Positions 6,175 to 13,096 of a stretch of 13,096 nt of DNA are shown in pieces (position 1 is the stretch's first letter; the number at the start of each line of letters is the position of its first letter). This DNA comes from an uncultured Methylobacillus sp. Its GTDB lineage: Bacteria > Pseudomonadota > Gammaproteobacteria > Burkholderiales > Methylophilaceae. The notes under the pieces are model-generated. The model searched no databases. It saw nothing but the letters and a program-made list of their open reading frames with translations, and had not been told where the DNA came from. The stretch covers positions 1 through 13,096 of the forward strand of contig CAMLME010000040.1 in NCBI GenBank assembly GCA_946481235.1. Reading direction: 5' to 3'. Both the position numbers and the translations under genes were made by a program.

Positions 6175-6729
6175 ATGGGGCAGCGCTACGACGAACTTAA
6201 CCAGGACCTGATTCAGTTCATCTGGAAACAGCAGATGTTCTTTGTGGCTACCGCACCTGCGGATGGTCATGTGAATGTTTCGCCAAAGGGACTGGATTCC
6301 CTGCGTGTGCTCACGCCCAACACCGTCGCCTGGCTCAACGTTACTGGTAGTGGCAATGAATCCGCCGCGCATGTGCTGGAAAACGGGCGCATGACCATCA
6401 TGTTCTGTGCTTTTGAAGGCAAGCCGATGATCCTGCGGCTCTACGGCAAGGCGCGTGTCGTTCATCAGCGCGATGCGGAGTGGGATTCGTTATTGACGAA
6501 GTTTGACAGTCTGGCCGGTGCACGACAGATTTTCGTGCTTGATATCGATCTGATTCAAACATCCTGCGGGATGGGTGTGCCCTTGTTTGAATACAGCGGA
6601 CAACGCGGGCAGCTGGTTGAGTGGGCTGAGAAGAAAGGCTCTGAAGGCGTAGCGGAGTACTGGGAACGAAAAAACCAGGTCAGCCTGGATGGCAGGCCGA
6701 CCGGAATTTTTGAAGAAATAAAGAGTTAG
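6175..6729 (+). CDS. Pyridoxamine 5'-phosphate oxidase family (PNPOx-like split-barrel) protein
   Basis: This is a 184-residue protein of the PNPOx-like FMN-binding split-barrel superfamily. The segments FFVATAPADGHVNVSPKG, WLNVTGSGNESAAHVLENGRM and MILRLYGKARVVH are typical of the uncharacterised branch annotated as pyridoxamine 5'-phosphate oxidase family protein. It is too divergent to be true PdxH. Members usually bind FMN or another flavin, but the reaction is unknown. The ATG at 6175 follows the EVE gene stop by two bases. There is no clear Shine-Dalgarno sequence, so translational coupling is likely. The C-terminal part (about residues 140-184) is polar. The TAG stop overlaps the TAA stop of ilvA on the opposite strand. 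I am sure of the fold family and unsure of the function. Confidence 0.88.
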   Translation: MGQRYDELNQDLIQFIWKQQMFFVATAPADGHVNVSPKGLDSLRVLTPNTVAWLNVTGSGNESAAHVLENGRMTIMFCAFEGKPMILRLYGKARVVHQRDAEWDSLLTKFDSLAGARQIFVLDIDLIQTSCGMGVPLFEYSGQRGQLVEWAEKKGSEGVAEYWERKNQVSLDGRPTGIFEEIKS

Positions 6730-8237
6730 CCCAGGAACAGTTTATACGCCGGGTTTGCGCTCTCATCCCAGTAGGCATAACCCAGCTTATCCAGAAACTC
6801 CTTGAACGCGGCATGTTCTTGCTGCGGTACCTGGATGCCAACCAGCACACGTCCATAATCCGTACCGTGGTTCCGGTAGTGGAACAGGCTGATGTTCCAG
6901 TTATGCCCCATGCTTTCCAGGAATTGCATCAGCGCGCCCGGACGCTCCGGGAATTCGAAACGGAACACTACCTCGTTTTTCACTTGCGGTGCGTGGCCGC
7001 CGACCAGGTGGCGCAGGTGCAGCTTGCCCATTTCGTTGTCGGTCAGGTCGATGGCCGGCAGCTCATGGCGTTCGAGCATTTCCACGATGCGGGCCGACTC
7101 GCCTTGCTGGTGCGTAGTTACACCGACGAAGATGTGTGCCTGGGTCGGGTCCGAGTAACGGTAGTTGAACTCGGTGATGTTGCGGTTGCCGAGCAGGCTG
7201 CAGAACTTCTTGAACGAGCCCGGTTTTTCGGGAATCGTCACGGCTAGCACGGCTTCGCGCTTTTCGCCGATTTCGGCGCGTTCCGCAACAAAGCGCAGGC
7301 GATCGAAATTCATATTGGCACCGGAGGCGATGCCGATCAGTGTCTTGTCCTTGAGCTTGTGCTGTTTGGCGTATTCCTTGATACCGGCGACGGAGAGGGC
7401 GCCGGCCGGCTCCAGGATGGAGCGCGTGTCTTCGAATACGTCCTTGATCGCGGCGCAGATTGCGTCGTTATCGACCAGGATCATTTCATCCACGTACTGC
7501 TGGCACAGGCGGAAGGTTTCCTCGCCTACCTGCTTCACTGCCGCACCGTCAGCGAACAGCCCCACCTGTTCCAGCGTAACGCGTTTGCCTGTGGCGAGGG
7601 ATTTGGTCATCGCGTCGGCATCGACCGCTTCCACGCCGATGATCTTGATCTCCGGGCGCAAGCGTTTCACGTAGGCCGCGATGCCCGAGATCAGGCCGCC
7701 GCCGCCGACGCAGCAGAAGATGGCATGAATGGGGTCTGGATGGTCGCGCAGGATTTCCATCGCGATGGTGCCTTGGCCTGCGATGACGTAGGGGTCATCA
7801 TAGGGATGCACGAACGTCAGTTTTTCGGATTTTTCGAGTTCCAGTGCATGGGTGTAGGCGTCCGAATAAGAGTCACCCGCCAATACGACTTCGGCGCCGC
7901 GATTCCTGACCGCGTCGACCTTGATCATCGGCGTGGTGGTCGGCATCACGATGACTGCGCGGCAACCCAGCTTCTGCGCCGAAAGCGCGACACCCTGCGC
8001 GTGGTTGCCGGCGCTTGCGGCGATGACTCCGCGCTTCAGCTGGGCCGGCGTCAGGTGCGCCATCTTGTTGTAGGCGCCGCGCAGCTTGAAGGAAAACACC
8101 GGCTGCATGTCCTCGCGCTTCAACAGCACATTATTGCCGACACGCCGGGAAAGGTTGGGCTGCATGTCCAGCGGGGTTTCCACGGCTACATCATAGACGC
8201 GGGCGGTAAGGACTTTTTCTAGATAGTCGTTTTTCAT
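6726..8237 (-). CDS. ilvA: Threonine ammonia-lyase (threonine deaminase), biosynthetic
   Basis: IlvA converts L-threonine to 2-oxobutanoate and ammonia, the first step of isoleucine synthesis. The 503-residue protein has a PLP-dependent catalytic domain (about residues 1-320). Its Schiff-base lysine is in SFKLRGAY (Lys51), with ASAGNHAQG (74-82) and the phosphate-binding loop GGGGL (178-182). Two ACT-like regulatory repeats follow, one starting at REAVLAVTIPEKPGSF and one at VVFRFEFPERPGAL. The two repeats show that this is the long, isoleucine-inhibited biosynthetic form and not the short catabolic TdcB. Length matches E. coli IlvA (514). The ATG at 8237 is the family start, although no good Shine-Dalgarno sequence is visible. 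It is divergent from rpiA and convergent with the PNPOx-like gene. I saw no attenuator leader peptide in the 82-base upstream gap. Confidence 0.97.
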   Translation of the reverse strand: MKNDYLEKVLTARVYDVAVETPLDMQPNLSRRVGNNVLLKREDMQPVFSFKLRGAYNKMAHLTPAQLKRGVIAASAGNHAQGVALSAQKLGCRAVIVMPTTTPMIKVDAVRNRGAEVVLAGDSYSDAYTHALELEKSEKLTFVHPYDDPYVIAGQGTIAMEILRDHPDPIHAIFCCVGGGGLISGIAAYVKRLRPEIKIIGVEAVDADAMTKSLATGKRVTLEQVGLFADGAAVKQVGEETFRLCQQYVDEMILVDNDAICAAIKDVFEDTRSILEPAGALSVAGIKEYAKQHKLKDKTLIGIASGANMNFDRLRFVAERAEIGEKREAVLAVTIPEKPGSFKKFCSLLGNRNITEFNYRYSDPTQAHIFVGVTTHQQGESARIVEMLERHELPAIDLTDNEMGKLHLRHLVGGHAPQVKNEVVFRFEFPERPGALMQFLESMGHNWNISLFHYRNHGTDYGRVLVGIQVPQQEHAAFKEFLDKLGYAYWDESANPAYKLFLG

Positions 8238-8319
8238 CGATGGGCGGGGCGTGTATCATTCAATTATTGGTTAATCGTGCAATTATAAAGAAAACGCAAG
8301 AGCGAAAGGGTATTAAAGA
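8238..8319. promoter_or_regulatory. Divergent ilvA/rpiA promoter region
   Basis: This is an 82-base A/T-rich gap between the divergent ilvA and rpiA starts, and it must hold both promoters. Toward rpiA, TATAAA (8284-8289) is a good -10 candidate with no convincing -35. Toward ilvA, TTGCAC (8282-8277, minus strand) is a reasonable -35, but the matching -10 is poor. An AAAGGG ribosome-binding site (8305-8310) serves rpiA. No operator repeat is evident. Confidence 0.4.
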
Positions 8320-8976
8320 ATGGCGACTCAAGACGAACTCAAACAACAAGTTGCGCAAGCGGCTGTAGCCTATGTGAAGGGTGGCATCATCGGTGTGGGC
8401 ACCGGCTCTACCGCAAACTTCTTCATCGACGAACTGGCCAAGGTCAAGCACAAGATCGATGGCGCGGTGGCAAGCTCCGAAGCGACTGCCCAGCGCCTGC
8501 GCGCGCACGGCATCGAGGTGTTCGATCTCAACAGCGTAAGCGGCATGGAAATCTACGTTGACGGTGCCGACGAGATCACCGAGCACATGCATATGCTCAA
8601 GGGCGGCGGCGGCGCGCTGACGCGCGAAAAGATCGTCGCGGCCTGTGCCGGCAAGTTCATCTGCATTTGCGATGCAACCAAGCTGGTGCCGGTGCTGGGC
8701 AAGTTCCCGCTGCCGGTGGAGGTGTTGCCCATGGCGCGCAGCTATGTCGCACGCGAACTGACCCGGCTGGGCGGCCAGCCCATTCTGCGGGACTTCACAA
8801 CCGACAATGGCAACGTGATCCTGGATGTTCATGGTTTGACGATCCTGGACCCGGTGGAAATGGAAACCAGGATCAACCAGATCGTCGGTGTCGTAACCAA
8901 CGGCCTATTCGCTGCGCGTCCAGCCGATGTGCTGCTGCTGGCGACTGAAAACGGCGTCAAGACTTACACGCGCTAG
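8320..8976 (+). CDS. rpiA: Ribose-5-phosphate isomerase A
   Basis: RpiA interconverts ribose 5-phosphate and ribulose 5-phosphate in the pentose phosphate pathway. The 218-residue product (E. coli 219) has the phosphate-binding GTGSTA (27-32), then YVDGADEI with Asp81 and Asp84. [11 protein letters not shown] follows with Lys94 and the general base Glu103. These residue numbers are the same as in the E. coli enzyme. [13 protein letters not shown] and [11 protein letters not shown] are also family signatures. The ATG at 8320 is preceded by AAAGGG at about 10 bases. It appears to be a single-gene unit; phoU follows after 68 bases with its own ribosome-binding site and a possible promoter. Confidence 0.98.
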   Translation: MATQDELKQQVAQAAVAYVKGGIIGVGTGSTANFFIDELAKVKHKIDGAVASSEATAQRLRAHGIEVFDLNSVSGMEIYVDGADEITEHMHMLKGGGGALTREKIVAACAGKFICICDATKLVPVLGKFPLPVEVLPMARSYVARELTRLGGQPILRDFTTDNGNVILDVHGLTILDPVEMETRINQIVGVVTNGLFAARPADVLLLATENGVKTYTR

Positions 8977-8987
8977 GCTGCAACAAA

Positions 8988-9025
8988 AGTGTCATCCTGA
9001 TGCACTAAACTGCTAGATTGACACT
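8988..9025. repeat. 7-bp inverted repeat upstream of phoU
   Basis: AGTGTCA (8988-8994) and TGACACT (9019-9025) are perfect inverted copies separated by 24 bases, 20 bases before the phoU ATG. A weak extended -10-like TGCTAGATT (9011-9019) touches the right arm. This could be an operator for phoU, but a repeat this short can arise by chance. Confidence 0.3.
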
Positions 9026-9044
9026 AATTCTAAAAGGATATCCC

Positions 9045-9749
9045 ATGCAATCCGAACATACCTATAAGCAATACGATGCCGAACTCGAATCCGTGCGCGC
9101 CAAGGTATTGCAAATGGGCGGGCTGGTCGAACAGCAGATCGTCCAGGCACTGGAAGCGCTGGTAACGGCGAATCCGCAACTGGCCGACGAAGTGATCTCC
9201 AACGACCATCGCGTCAATGCGCTCGAAGTTTCGGTGGACGAGGATTGCAGCCATATCATCGCTCGTCGTCAACCGGCAGCCGGTGACCTGCGCATGATCA
9301 TGATGGTGGTCAAGACCATTACCGACCTGGAGCGCATCGGCGATGAAGCGACCAAAATCGCCCGCGTCGCGCAGAAGATCTACGAATCCGACCGCATGTA
9401 TGCGCCGCGCTTCACCGAGATCAAGAACATGACCAACATGGCGCGCGAAATGCTGCGCACCTCGCTGGATGCCTTTGCCCGCCTGGATGTCAGCAAGACG
9501 GTTGAAGTCGCCCGCCAGGACGAGCAGGTGGATGAGCATTTCCGTGCCATCATGCGCCAGCTCATCACCTTCATGCTGGAAGACCCTCGCACCATTTCGA
9601 TGTCGCTGGAAGTGCTGTTCGTTGCCAAGGCGATCGAGCGTATCGGCGACCATGCGAAAAACATCGCCGAATACGTGGTGTACATGGTCAAGGGCAAGGA
9701 TGTGCGCCATACCTCCGTACAGGAGATGGAACGCGAAGCACTGCAGTAA
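9045..9749 (+). CDS. phoU: Phosphate signalling complex protein PhoU
   Basis: PhoU links the phosphate transporter PstSCAB to the PhoR/PhoB two-component system and restrains phosphate uptake and polyphosphate build-up. The 234-residue protein is the usual tandem of two three-helix bundles. Each has the metal-binding signature: ERIGDEATKIA (around 97-107) in the first half and ERIGDHAKNIAEYV (around 198-211) in the second. The ATG at 9045 has an AAGGA site about 8 bases upstream. An open TTG 27 bases earlier is rejected. No pst genes are in view; instead it stands beside ppx and ppk1, consistent with a role in polyphosphate balance. A terminator follows directly. Confidence 0.97.
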   Translation: MQSEHTYKQYDAELESVRAKVLQMGGLVEQQIVQALEALVTANPQLADEVISNDHRVNALEVSVDEDCSHIIARRQPAAGDLRMIMMVVKTITDLERIGDEATKIARVAQKIYESDRMYAPRFTEIKNMTNMAREMLRTSLDAFARLDVSKTVEVARQDEQVDEHFRAIMRQLITFMLEDPRTISMSLEVLFVAKAIERIGDHAKNIAEYVVYMVKGKDVRHTSVQEMEREALQ

Positions 9750-9756
9750 TCCGATT

Positions 9757-9803
9757 GCCGGGACAGGGAATTTTCGATGAGCTATCCCGGCATTGTTCTT
9801 TTT
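9757..9803 (+). terminator. Rho-independent terminator after phoU
   Basis: GCCGGGA (9757-9763) pairs perfectly with TCCCGGC (9785-9791). After a C-A mismatch, AG pairs with CT. The stem is followed by ATTGTTCTTTTT. It starts eight bases after the phoU stop and lies 42 bases before the chosen ppx ATG, so it should at least reduce read-through from phoU into ppx. Confidence 0.75.
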
Positions 9804-9844
9804 GACCGCCTTACGGAGTCTCGGCATTGACCGCTAGGGAAACC

Positions 9845-11314
9845 ATGCCTTCCGAAATTGCCGCGGTTGATCTCGGCTCCAATAGTTTTCGTCTTCAGAT
9901 GGCGCGACTGGTCGATGACCAGCTTGTTTTCCACGATTCCTTGCGTGAAATGGTGCGTCTTGGTGCCGGCCTCGGAAAGGACAAGTACCTCGATGCCGAT
10001 TCCCAGGGACGTGCCATCGATTGCCTGAAGCGATTCGGCGAGCGACTGCGCGGCCTTCCTGCGAGTTCCGTGCGCGCCGTCGCCACCAATACTTTTCGCG
10101 TTGCCCGAAATGCCCCCCAATTATTGAAAGAAGCTGAAGCCGCGCTCGGTTTCCCGATTGAAATCATTGCCGGGCGCGAGGAAGCGCGCATGATTTTCGT
10201 CGGTGTCAGCCATGGCTTGCCCGATACCCAGCAAAAGCGACTGGTCATCGATATCGGTGGCGGCTCTACCGAACTCATCATCGGCGCCGGTTTTGAGCCG
10301 CAGGAAATGGAAAGCCTGTACATGGGCTGCGTCAGCTACAGCATGAAGTATTTTGCTGACGGCAAACTCAGCGAGAGCAACCTGAAGCGAGCAGAAATCG
10401 CCGCGCGTGCCGAAGTGCAGGGCATACGCCGCAAATACACGGCGGGACACTGGGCGGAAGCCGTCGGCTCTTCCGGCACGGCCCGCGCCTTGGGGGAAGT
10501 ATTGCGCGTGCATGGTTGGAGCGACGGACAGATCACACTGCAAGGTCTGGAAAATCTGCGCGGGCTGCTACTGAAAGCCAAGGATACAAAAAAGCTGCAA
10601 CTGGACGGCCTGAGTGCCGAGCGCCTGCCTTCCTTCCCCGGAGGGTTTTGCATCATGCTCGGTGTGTTCCGCGAGCTGGGCATCGAACAGATGACGGTTG
10701 CCGGCGGTGCATTGCGCGAAGGCGTCCTGTACGAGCTGGTAGGGCGGATGCATCACCAGGATACGCGGGAAGCGACCGTGGCGCGCTTCAAGCGTCGTTA
10801 CCATGTTGATTCGCAACAGGCGCGGCGTGTCGAATCGCTGGGACTGGCCTTGCTCAAGCAAGTGGAGCCCAAAATGCAGGCCGTAGAAACGGCCGGTCGT
10901 TTTTTATCCTGGGCCGCACGTCTGCATGAGATAGGCACCTCCATCGCCCATAGCGGCTATCACAAGCATTCGTCTTATATCGTTGAAAATGCCGACATGC
11001 CGGGGTTCTCGCGCATGGAACAGCAGACACTGGGCTTGCTGGTGCGCTGCCAGCGGCGGTCCTTGCCGAAAGGGCTGCTGCCGCCGATAGAAGATGAGCG
11101 CTGTGTGCTGGTGATGGCGCTGCGGCTGGCGGTGCTGTTTCATCGCAATCGCCTGAATGGAGTTCTGCCAATGCTGTCATTCGATTGGAATCGCGACGGG
11201 TTCCATCTGGCCATAGAGGCCGAATGGCTGGCGAACAATCCGCTTACGGAAAGTGCGCTGATCACGGAAACCGCTTACTGGAAAGACGCCGGGATCAGCT
11301 TCAAGCTGGGTTGA
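9845..11314 (+). CDS. ppx: Exopolyphosphatase (Ppx/GppA family)
   Basis: Ppx/GppA enzymes release phosphate from the ends of polyphosphate chains or hydrolyse pppGpp to ppGpp. The 489-residue product has the ASKHA-fold phosphatase signatures AAVDLGSNSFRLQ (6-18), REEARMIFVGV (111-121, with the likely catalytic Glu) and VIDIGGGSTELIIG (134-147). A C-terminal HD-like domain follows (WAARLHEIG, HSGYHKHSSYI). The length, the C-terminal domain and the ppk1 neighbour favour Ppx over GppA, but sequence alone does not settle the substrate. Two starts are possible: ATG 9845, with AGGGA close upstream, and TTG 9827, with GGAG upstream. The ATG leaves the usual short lead before AAVDLGSN and is preferred. 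The 3' end overlaps ppk1 on the other strand by 14 bases. Confidence 0.94.
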   Translation: MPSEIAAVDLGSNSFRLQMARLVDDQLVFHDSLREMVRLGAGLGKDKYLDADSQGRAIDCLKRFGERLRGLPASSVRAVATNTFRVARNAPQLLKEAEAALGFPIEIIAGREEARMIFVGVSHGLPDTQQKRLVIDIGGGSTELIIGAGFEPQEMESLYMGCVSYSMKYFADGKLSESNLKRAEIAARAEVQGIRRKYTAGHWAEAVGSSGTARALGEVLRVHGWSDGQITLQGLENLRGLLLKAKDTKKLQLDGLSAERLPSFPGGFCIMLGVFRELGIEQMTVAGGALREGVLYELVGRMHHQDTREATVARFKRRYHVDSQQARRVESLGLALLKQVEPKMQAVETAGRFLSWAARLHEIGTSIAHSGYHKHSSYIVENADMPGFSRMEQQTLGLLVRCQRRSLPKGLLPPIEDERCVLVMALRLAVLFHRNRLNGVLPMLSFDWNRDGFHLAIEAEWLANNPLTESALITETAYWKDAGISFKLG

Positions 11315-13096
11315 CCGGCAATTCGGTCAGCATTTCATGGCCGTAAGTGCCCAGTAAATAATGCTGGGCACTGAACGGGGCGCCGCGCCCGCCCTTCAGG
11401 CGGTAATTTCCTTCCGGCAGCATCTCCCAGGCATTGGCATTGTCCTTGAGGTAAGGCATCAGGCCTTCCTTGATCACGCGCTTTTTCAGTTTCGGATCGA
11501 GCAGCGGAAAACAAGCCTCGATGCGGCGGAAGAAGTTTCGGTACATCCAGTCGGCGCTGGACAGGTACAGGTCTTCGGCCTTGTTGTTGTAGAAATAGAA
11601 AATGCGGGTGTGTTCCAGGAAGCGGCCAACAATGGAGCGCACCCGGATGTTGTCGGAAACGCCGGGAATCCCGGGACGCAGTGCACAGACGCCACGCACG
11701 ATCAGGTCGATCTGCACGCCCGCGACGGAAGCCTCGTAAAGCGCGGCGATGATTTCCGGATCGAGCAGGGCATTCATCTTGGCAATGATGTGCGCTTTTT
11801 TCCCGCTACGCGCGATTTCCGCTTCATTGTTGATCGCCTTGACCAGCTTCTGATGCAGGGTGAATGGGGATTGCCACAAATGCTTGAGCTTGCTGGCCTT
11901 ACCCAGGCCTGTAAGCTGCGCAAACAGATCATTCACGTCTTCGCAGATTTCCTCGTTCGCAGTCAACATCCCGAAATCGGTATAGAGCCGTGCCGTCCGC
12001 TGGTGGTAATTGCCGGTGGAGAGATGCACATAGCGACGCAGGCGGTCTTCTTCGCGCCGTACTACCATCGCCATCTTGGCATGCGTCTTGTGGCCGACGA
12101 CGCCGTAGACCACATGCGCGCCGGCGTTTTCCAGCTTGGCAGCCCAGTTGATATTGGCTTCTTCGTCGAAGCGCGCCATCAGTTCCACCACCACCGTCAC
12201 CTCGGTGCCGCGTTTTGCTGCCTCAATGAGCGAACTCATCAGCGTGGAGTCGGCGCTGGTGCGATAGATCGTCATCTTGATCGCCAGCACATTCACGTCA
12301 TTTGCCGCCTGCTGGATAAATTCGACGACCGGATTGAAGGATTGGAAAGGGTGATGAAGCAGGATGTCGCCCTTGCGAATCGATTTGAAAATATCGTCCT
12401 GCTTGCTAATTTCCCTGGGCATCGACGGAATGAATGCCGGGTATTTCAAATCGGGCCGGTCCACCCAGTCGGGCACCTGCATCAGCCGAACCAGATTGAC
12501 CAGGCCGTTGACCTGGTACAGATCCTCCTGCCCCAGCCCGAACTGGCTGAGGAGGAAGTCGGACATTTCCTGCGGACAGCTATCCGCCACTTCCAGACGC
12601 ACGCCGTCGCCGTATTGGCGATGGGTCAGTTCGCCCTGCAGGGCCAGCCGCAGATCCATCGTGCTTTCGTCATCCAGCGACAGCTCGCTGTTGCGGGTCA
12701 CACGGAACTGGTAACAGCCGCGTACCACCATGCCGGAAAACAATTCGCCGACATGCGCATGCAGAACGGAAGAAAGGAATACCAGCCCGTATTCATTGCC
12801 GGCGATCTCGTTGGGCAGACGGATGATGCGCGGCAACGCGCGCGGAGCCTGCACGATGGCGATGCCGGAATTGCGGCCGAAGGCGTCCTTGCCCTCCAGT
12901 TCCACCGCAAAATTCAGGCTTTTGTTGAGTACGCGTGGAAACGGGTGGGATGGGTCGAGTCCGATCGGCGTCAGGATGGGCATCAGCTCGCGGAAGAAGT
13001 AAGCGCGTATCCATTCCTGTTGCGCTTCATTCCAGTGCGTGCGGCGCAGGAAGCGAATCCCCTGCTCAGCCAGGCGTGGCAGGACAACCTCGTTCA
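11301..13096 (-). CDS. ppk1: Polyphosphate kinase 1 (5' end outside window)
   Basis: Ppk1 reversibly builds long polyphosphate chains from ATP through a phospho-histidine. About 597 C-terminal residues are visible of a family that usually has about 690, so roughly the first 95 are missing. The frame is open to the right edge, and the region before the internal Met at 12983 still reads as Ppk1 (NEVVLPRLAEQGI, YFFREL), so that Met is not the start. Signatures include MPILTPIGLDPSHPFPRVLN. KTHAKM has its His at codon 12081-12083, corresponding to the phosphorylated His435 of E. coli. HLSTGNYHQRTARLYTDFG, FLEHTRIFYF (His at 11610-11612, corresponding to His592) and YLSSADWMYRNFFRRIE follow. The two His-containing motifs are the remains of a phospholipase-D-like fold. 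It is convergent with ppx, with overlapping ends. Confidence 0.97.
   Translation of the reverse strand, partial: NEVVLPRLAEQGIRFLRRTHWNEAQQEWIRAYFFRELMPILTPIGLDPSHPFPRVLNKSLNFAVELEGKDAFGRNSGIAIVQAPRALPRIIRLPNEIAGNEYGLVFLSSVLHAHVGELFSGMVVRGCYQFRVTRNSELSLDDESTMDLRLALQGELTHRQYGDGVRLEVADSCPQEMSDFLLSQFGLGQEDLYQVNGLVNLVRLMQVPDWVDRPDLKYPAFIPSMPREISKQDDIFKSIRKGDILLHHPFQSFNPVVEFIQQAANDVNVLAIKMTIYRTSADSTLMSSLIEAAKRGTEVTVVVELMARFDEEANINWAAKLENAGAHVVYGVVGHKTHAKMAMVVRREEDRLRRYVHLSTGNYHQRTARLYTDFGMLTANEEICEDVNDLFAQLTGLGKASKLKHLWQSPFTLHQKLVKAINNEAEIARSGKKAHIIAKMNALLDPEIIAALYEASVAGVQIDLIVRGVCALRPGIPGVSDNIRVRSIVGRFLEHTRIFYFYNNKAEDLYLSSADWMYRNFFRRIEACFPLLDPKLKKRVIKEGLMPYLKDNANAWEMLPEGNYRLKGGRGAPFSAQHYLLGTYGHEMLTELPVNPA

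Noticed and set aside
7359..8222. 287-codon open frame on the + strand opposite ilvA
   Set aside because: It is the antisense of the ilvA catalytic domain, with His/Asp-rich composition typical of a shadow frame and no ribosome-binding site or family signature.
8988..9008. PHO box upstream of phoU
   Set aside because: Only one half-site-like TGTCAT is present. The second repeat at the required spacing does not match.
9030..9827. 265-codon open frame on the minus strand opposite phoU
   Set aside because: PhoU on the + strand is complete and unambiguous. The antisense frame is His/Asp-rich and without motifs.

Overview
The window looks like a chromosomal stretch of a betaproteobacterium, probably of the Nitrosomonadales/Gallionellaceae type. 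This is inferred from protein similarity recalled by eye, from a 6S RNA directly downstream of zapA, and from a BtuM-type vitamin B12 protein of the kind known in Thiobacillus. No taxonomic search was possible. It is compact housekeeping and cofactor DNA. I see no insertion sequence, prophage, CRISPR array, tRNA or rRNA.

Region 1 (1-4790) handles vitamin B12. The 3' part of cobQ (cobyric acid synthase) on the + strand meets a four-gene minus-strand operon: a cobalamin riboswitch, then btuB (outer-membrane receptor), btuM (small membrane protein that handles cobalamin), cobO (adenosyltransferase) and cobU (cobinamide kinase/guanylyltransferase). The order follows the substrate: import across the outer membrane, passage through or processing in the inner membrane, adenosylation, then nucleotide-loop activation. 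The riboswitch aptamer (about 4604-4776) has a 3' closing strand that can pair instead with a downstream segment, which suggests how it switches.

Region 2 (4850-5700) is a cell-division and RNA locus: a good sigma70-type promoter, a 67-residue coiled-coil gene that may be leaderless, zapA overlapping it by 8 bases, a long inverted repeat, and the 6S RNA gene ssrS.

Region 3 (5714-8976) holds an EVE-domain protein, a PNPOx-fold flavin/PLP-type protein, ilvA (threonine deaminase, minus strand) and, divergent from ilvA, rpiA (ribose-5-phosphate isomerase).

Region 4 (9045-13096) is a phosphate/polyphosphate module: phoU with a terminator, ppx (exopolyphosphatase), and the convergent ppk1 (polyphosphate kinase), whose 5' end lies outside the window. 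The degrading and synthesising enzymes are coded tail to tail and overlap by 14 bases.

A recurring feature is that all three convergent gene junctions (857-860, 6726-6729, 11301-11314) overlap at their stop codons, leaving no room for a terminator. I found no clear case of a wholly new system. The most interesting items are the riboswitch-controlled btuB-btuM operon with its switching geometry, the possible leaderless division gene, and the structured element between zapA and 6S RNA.
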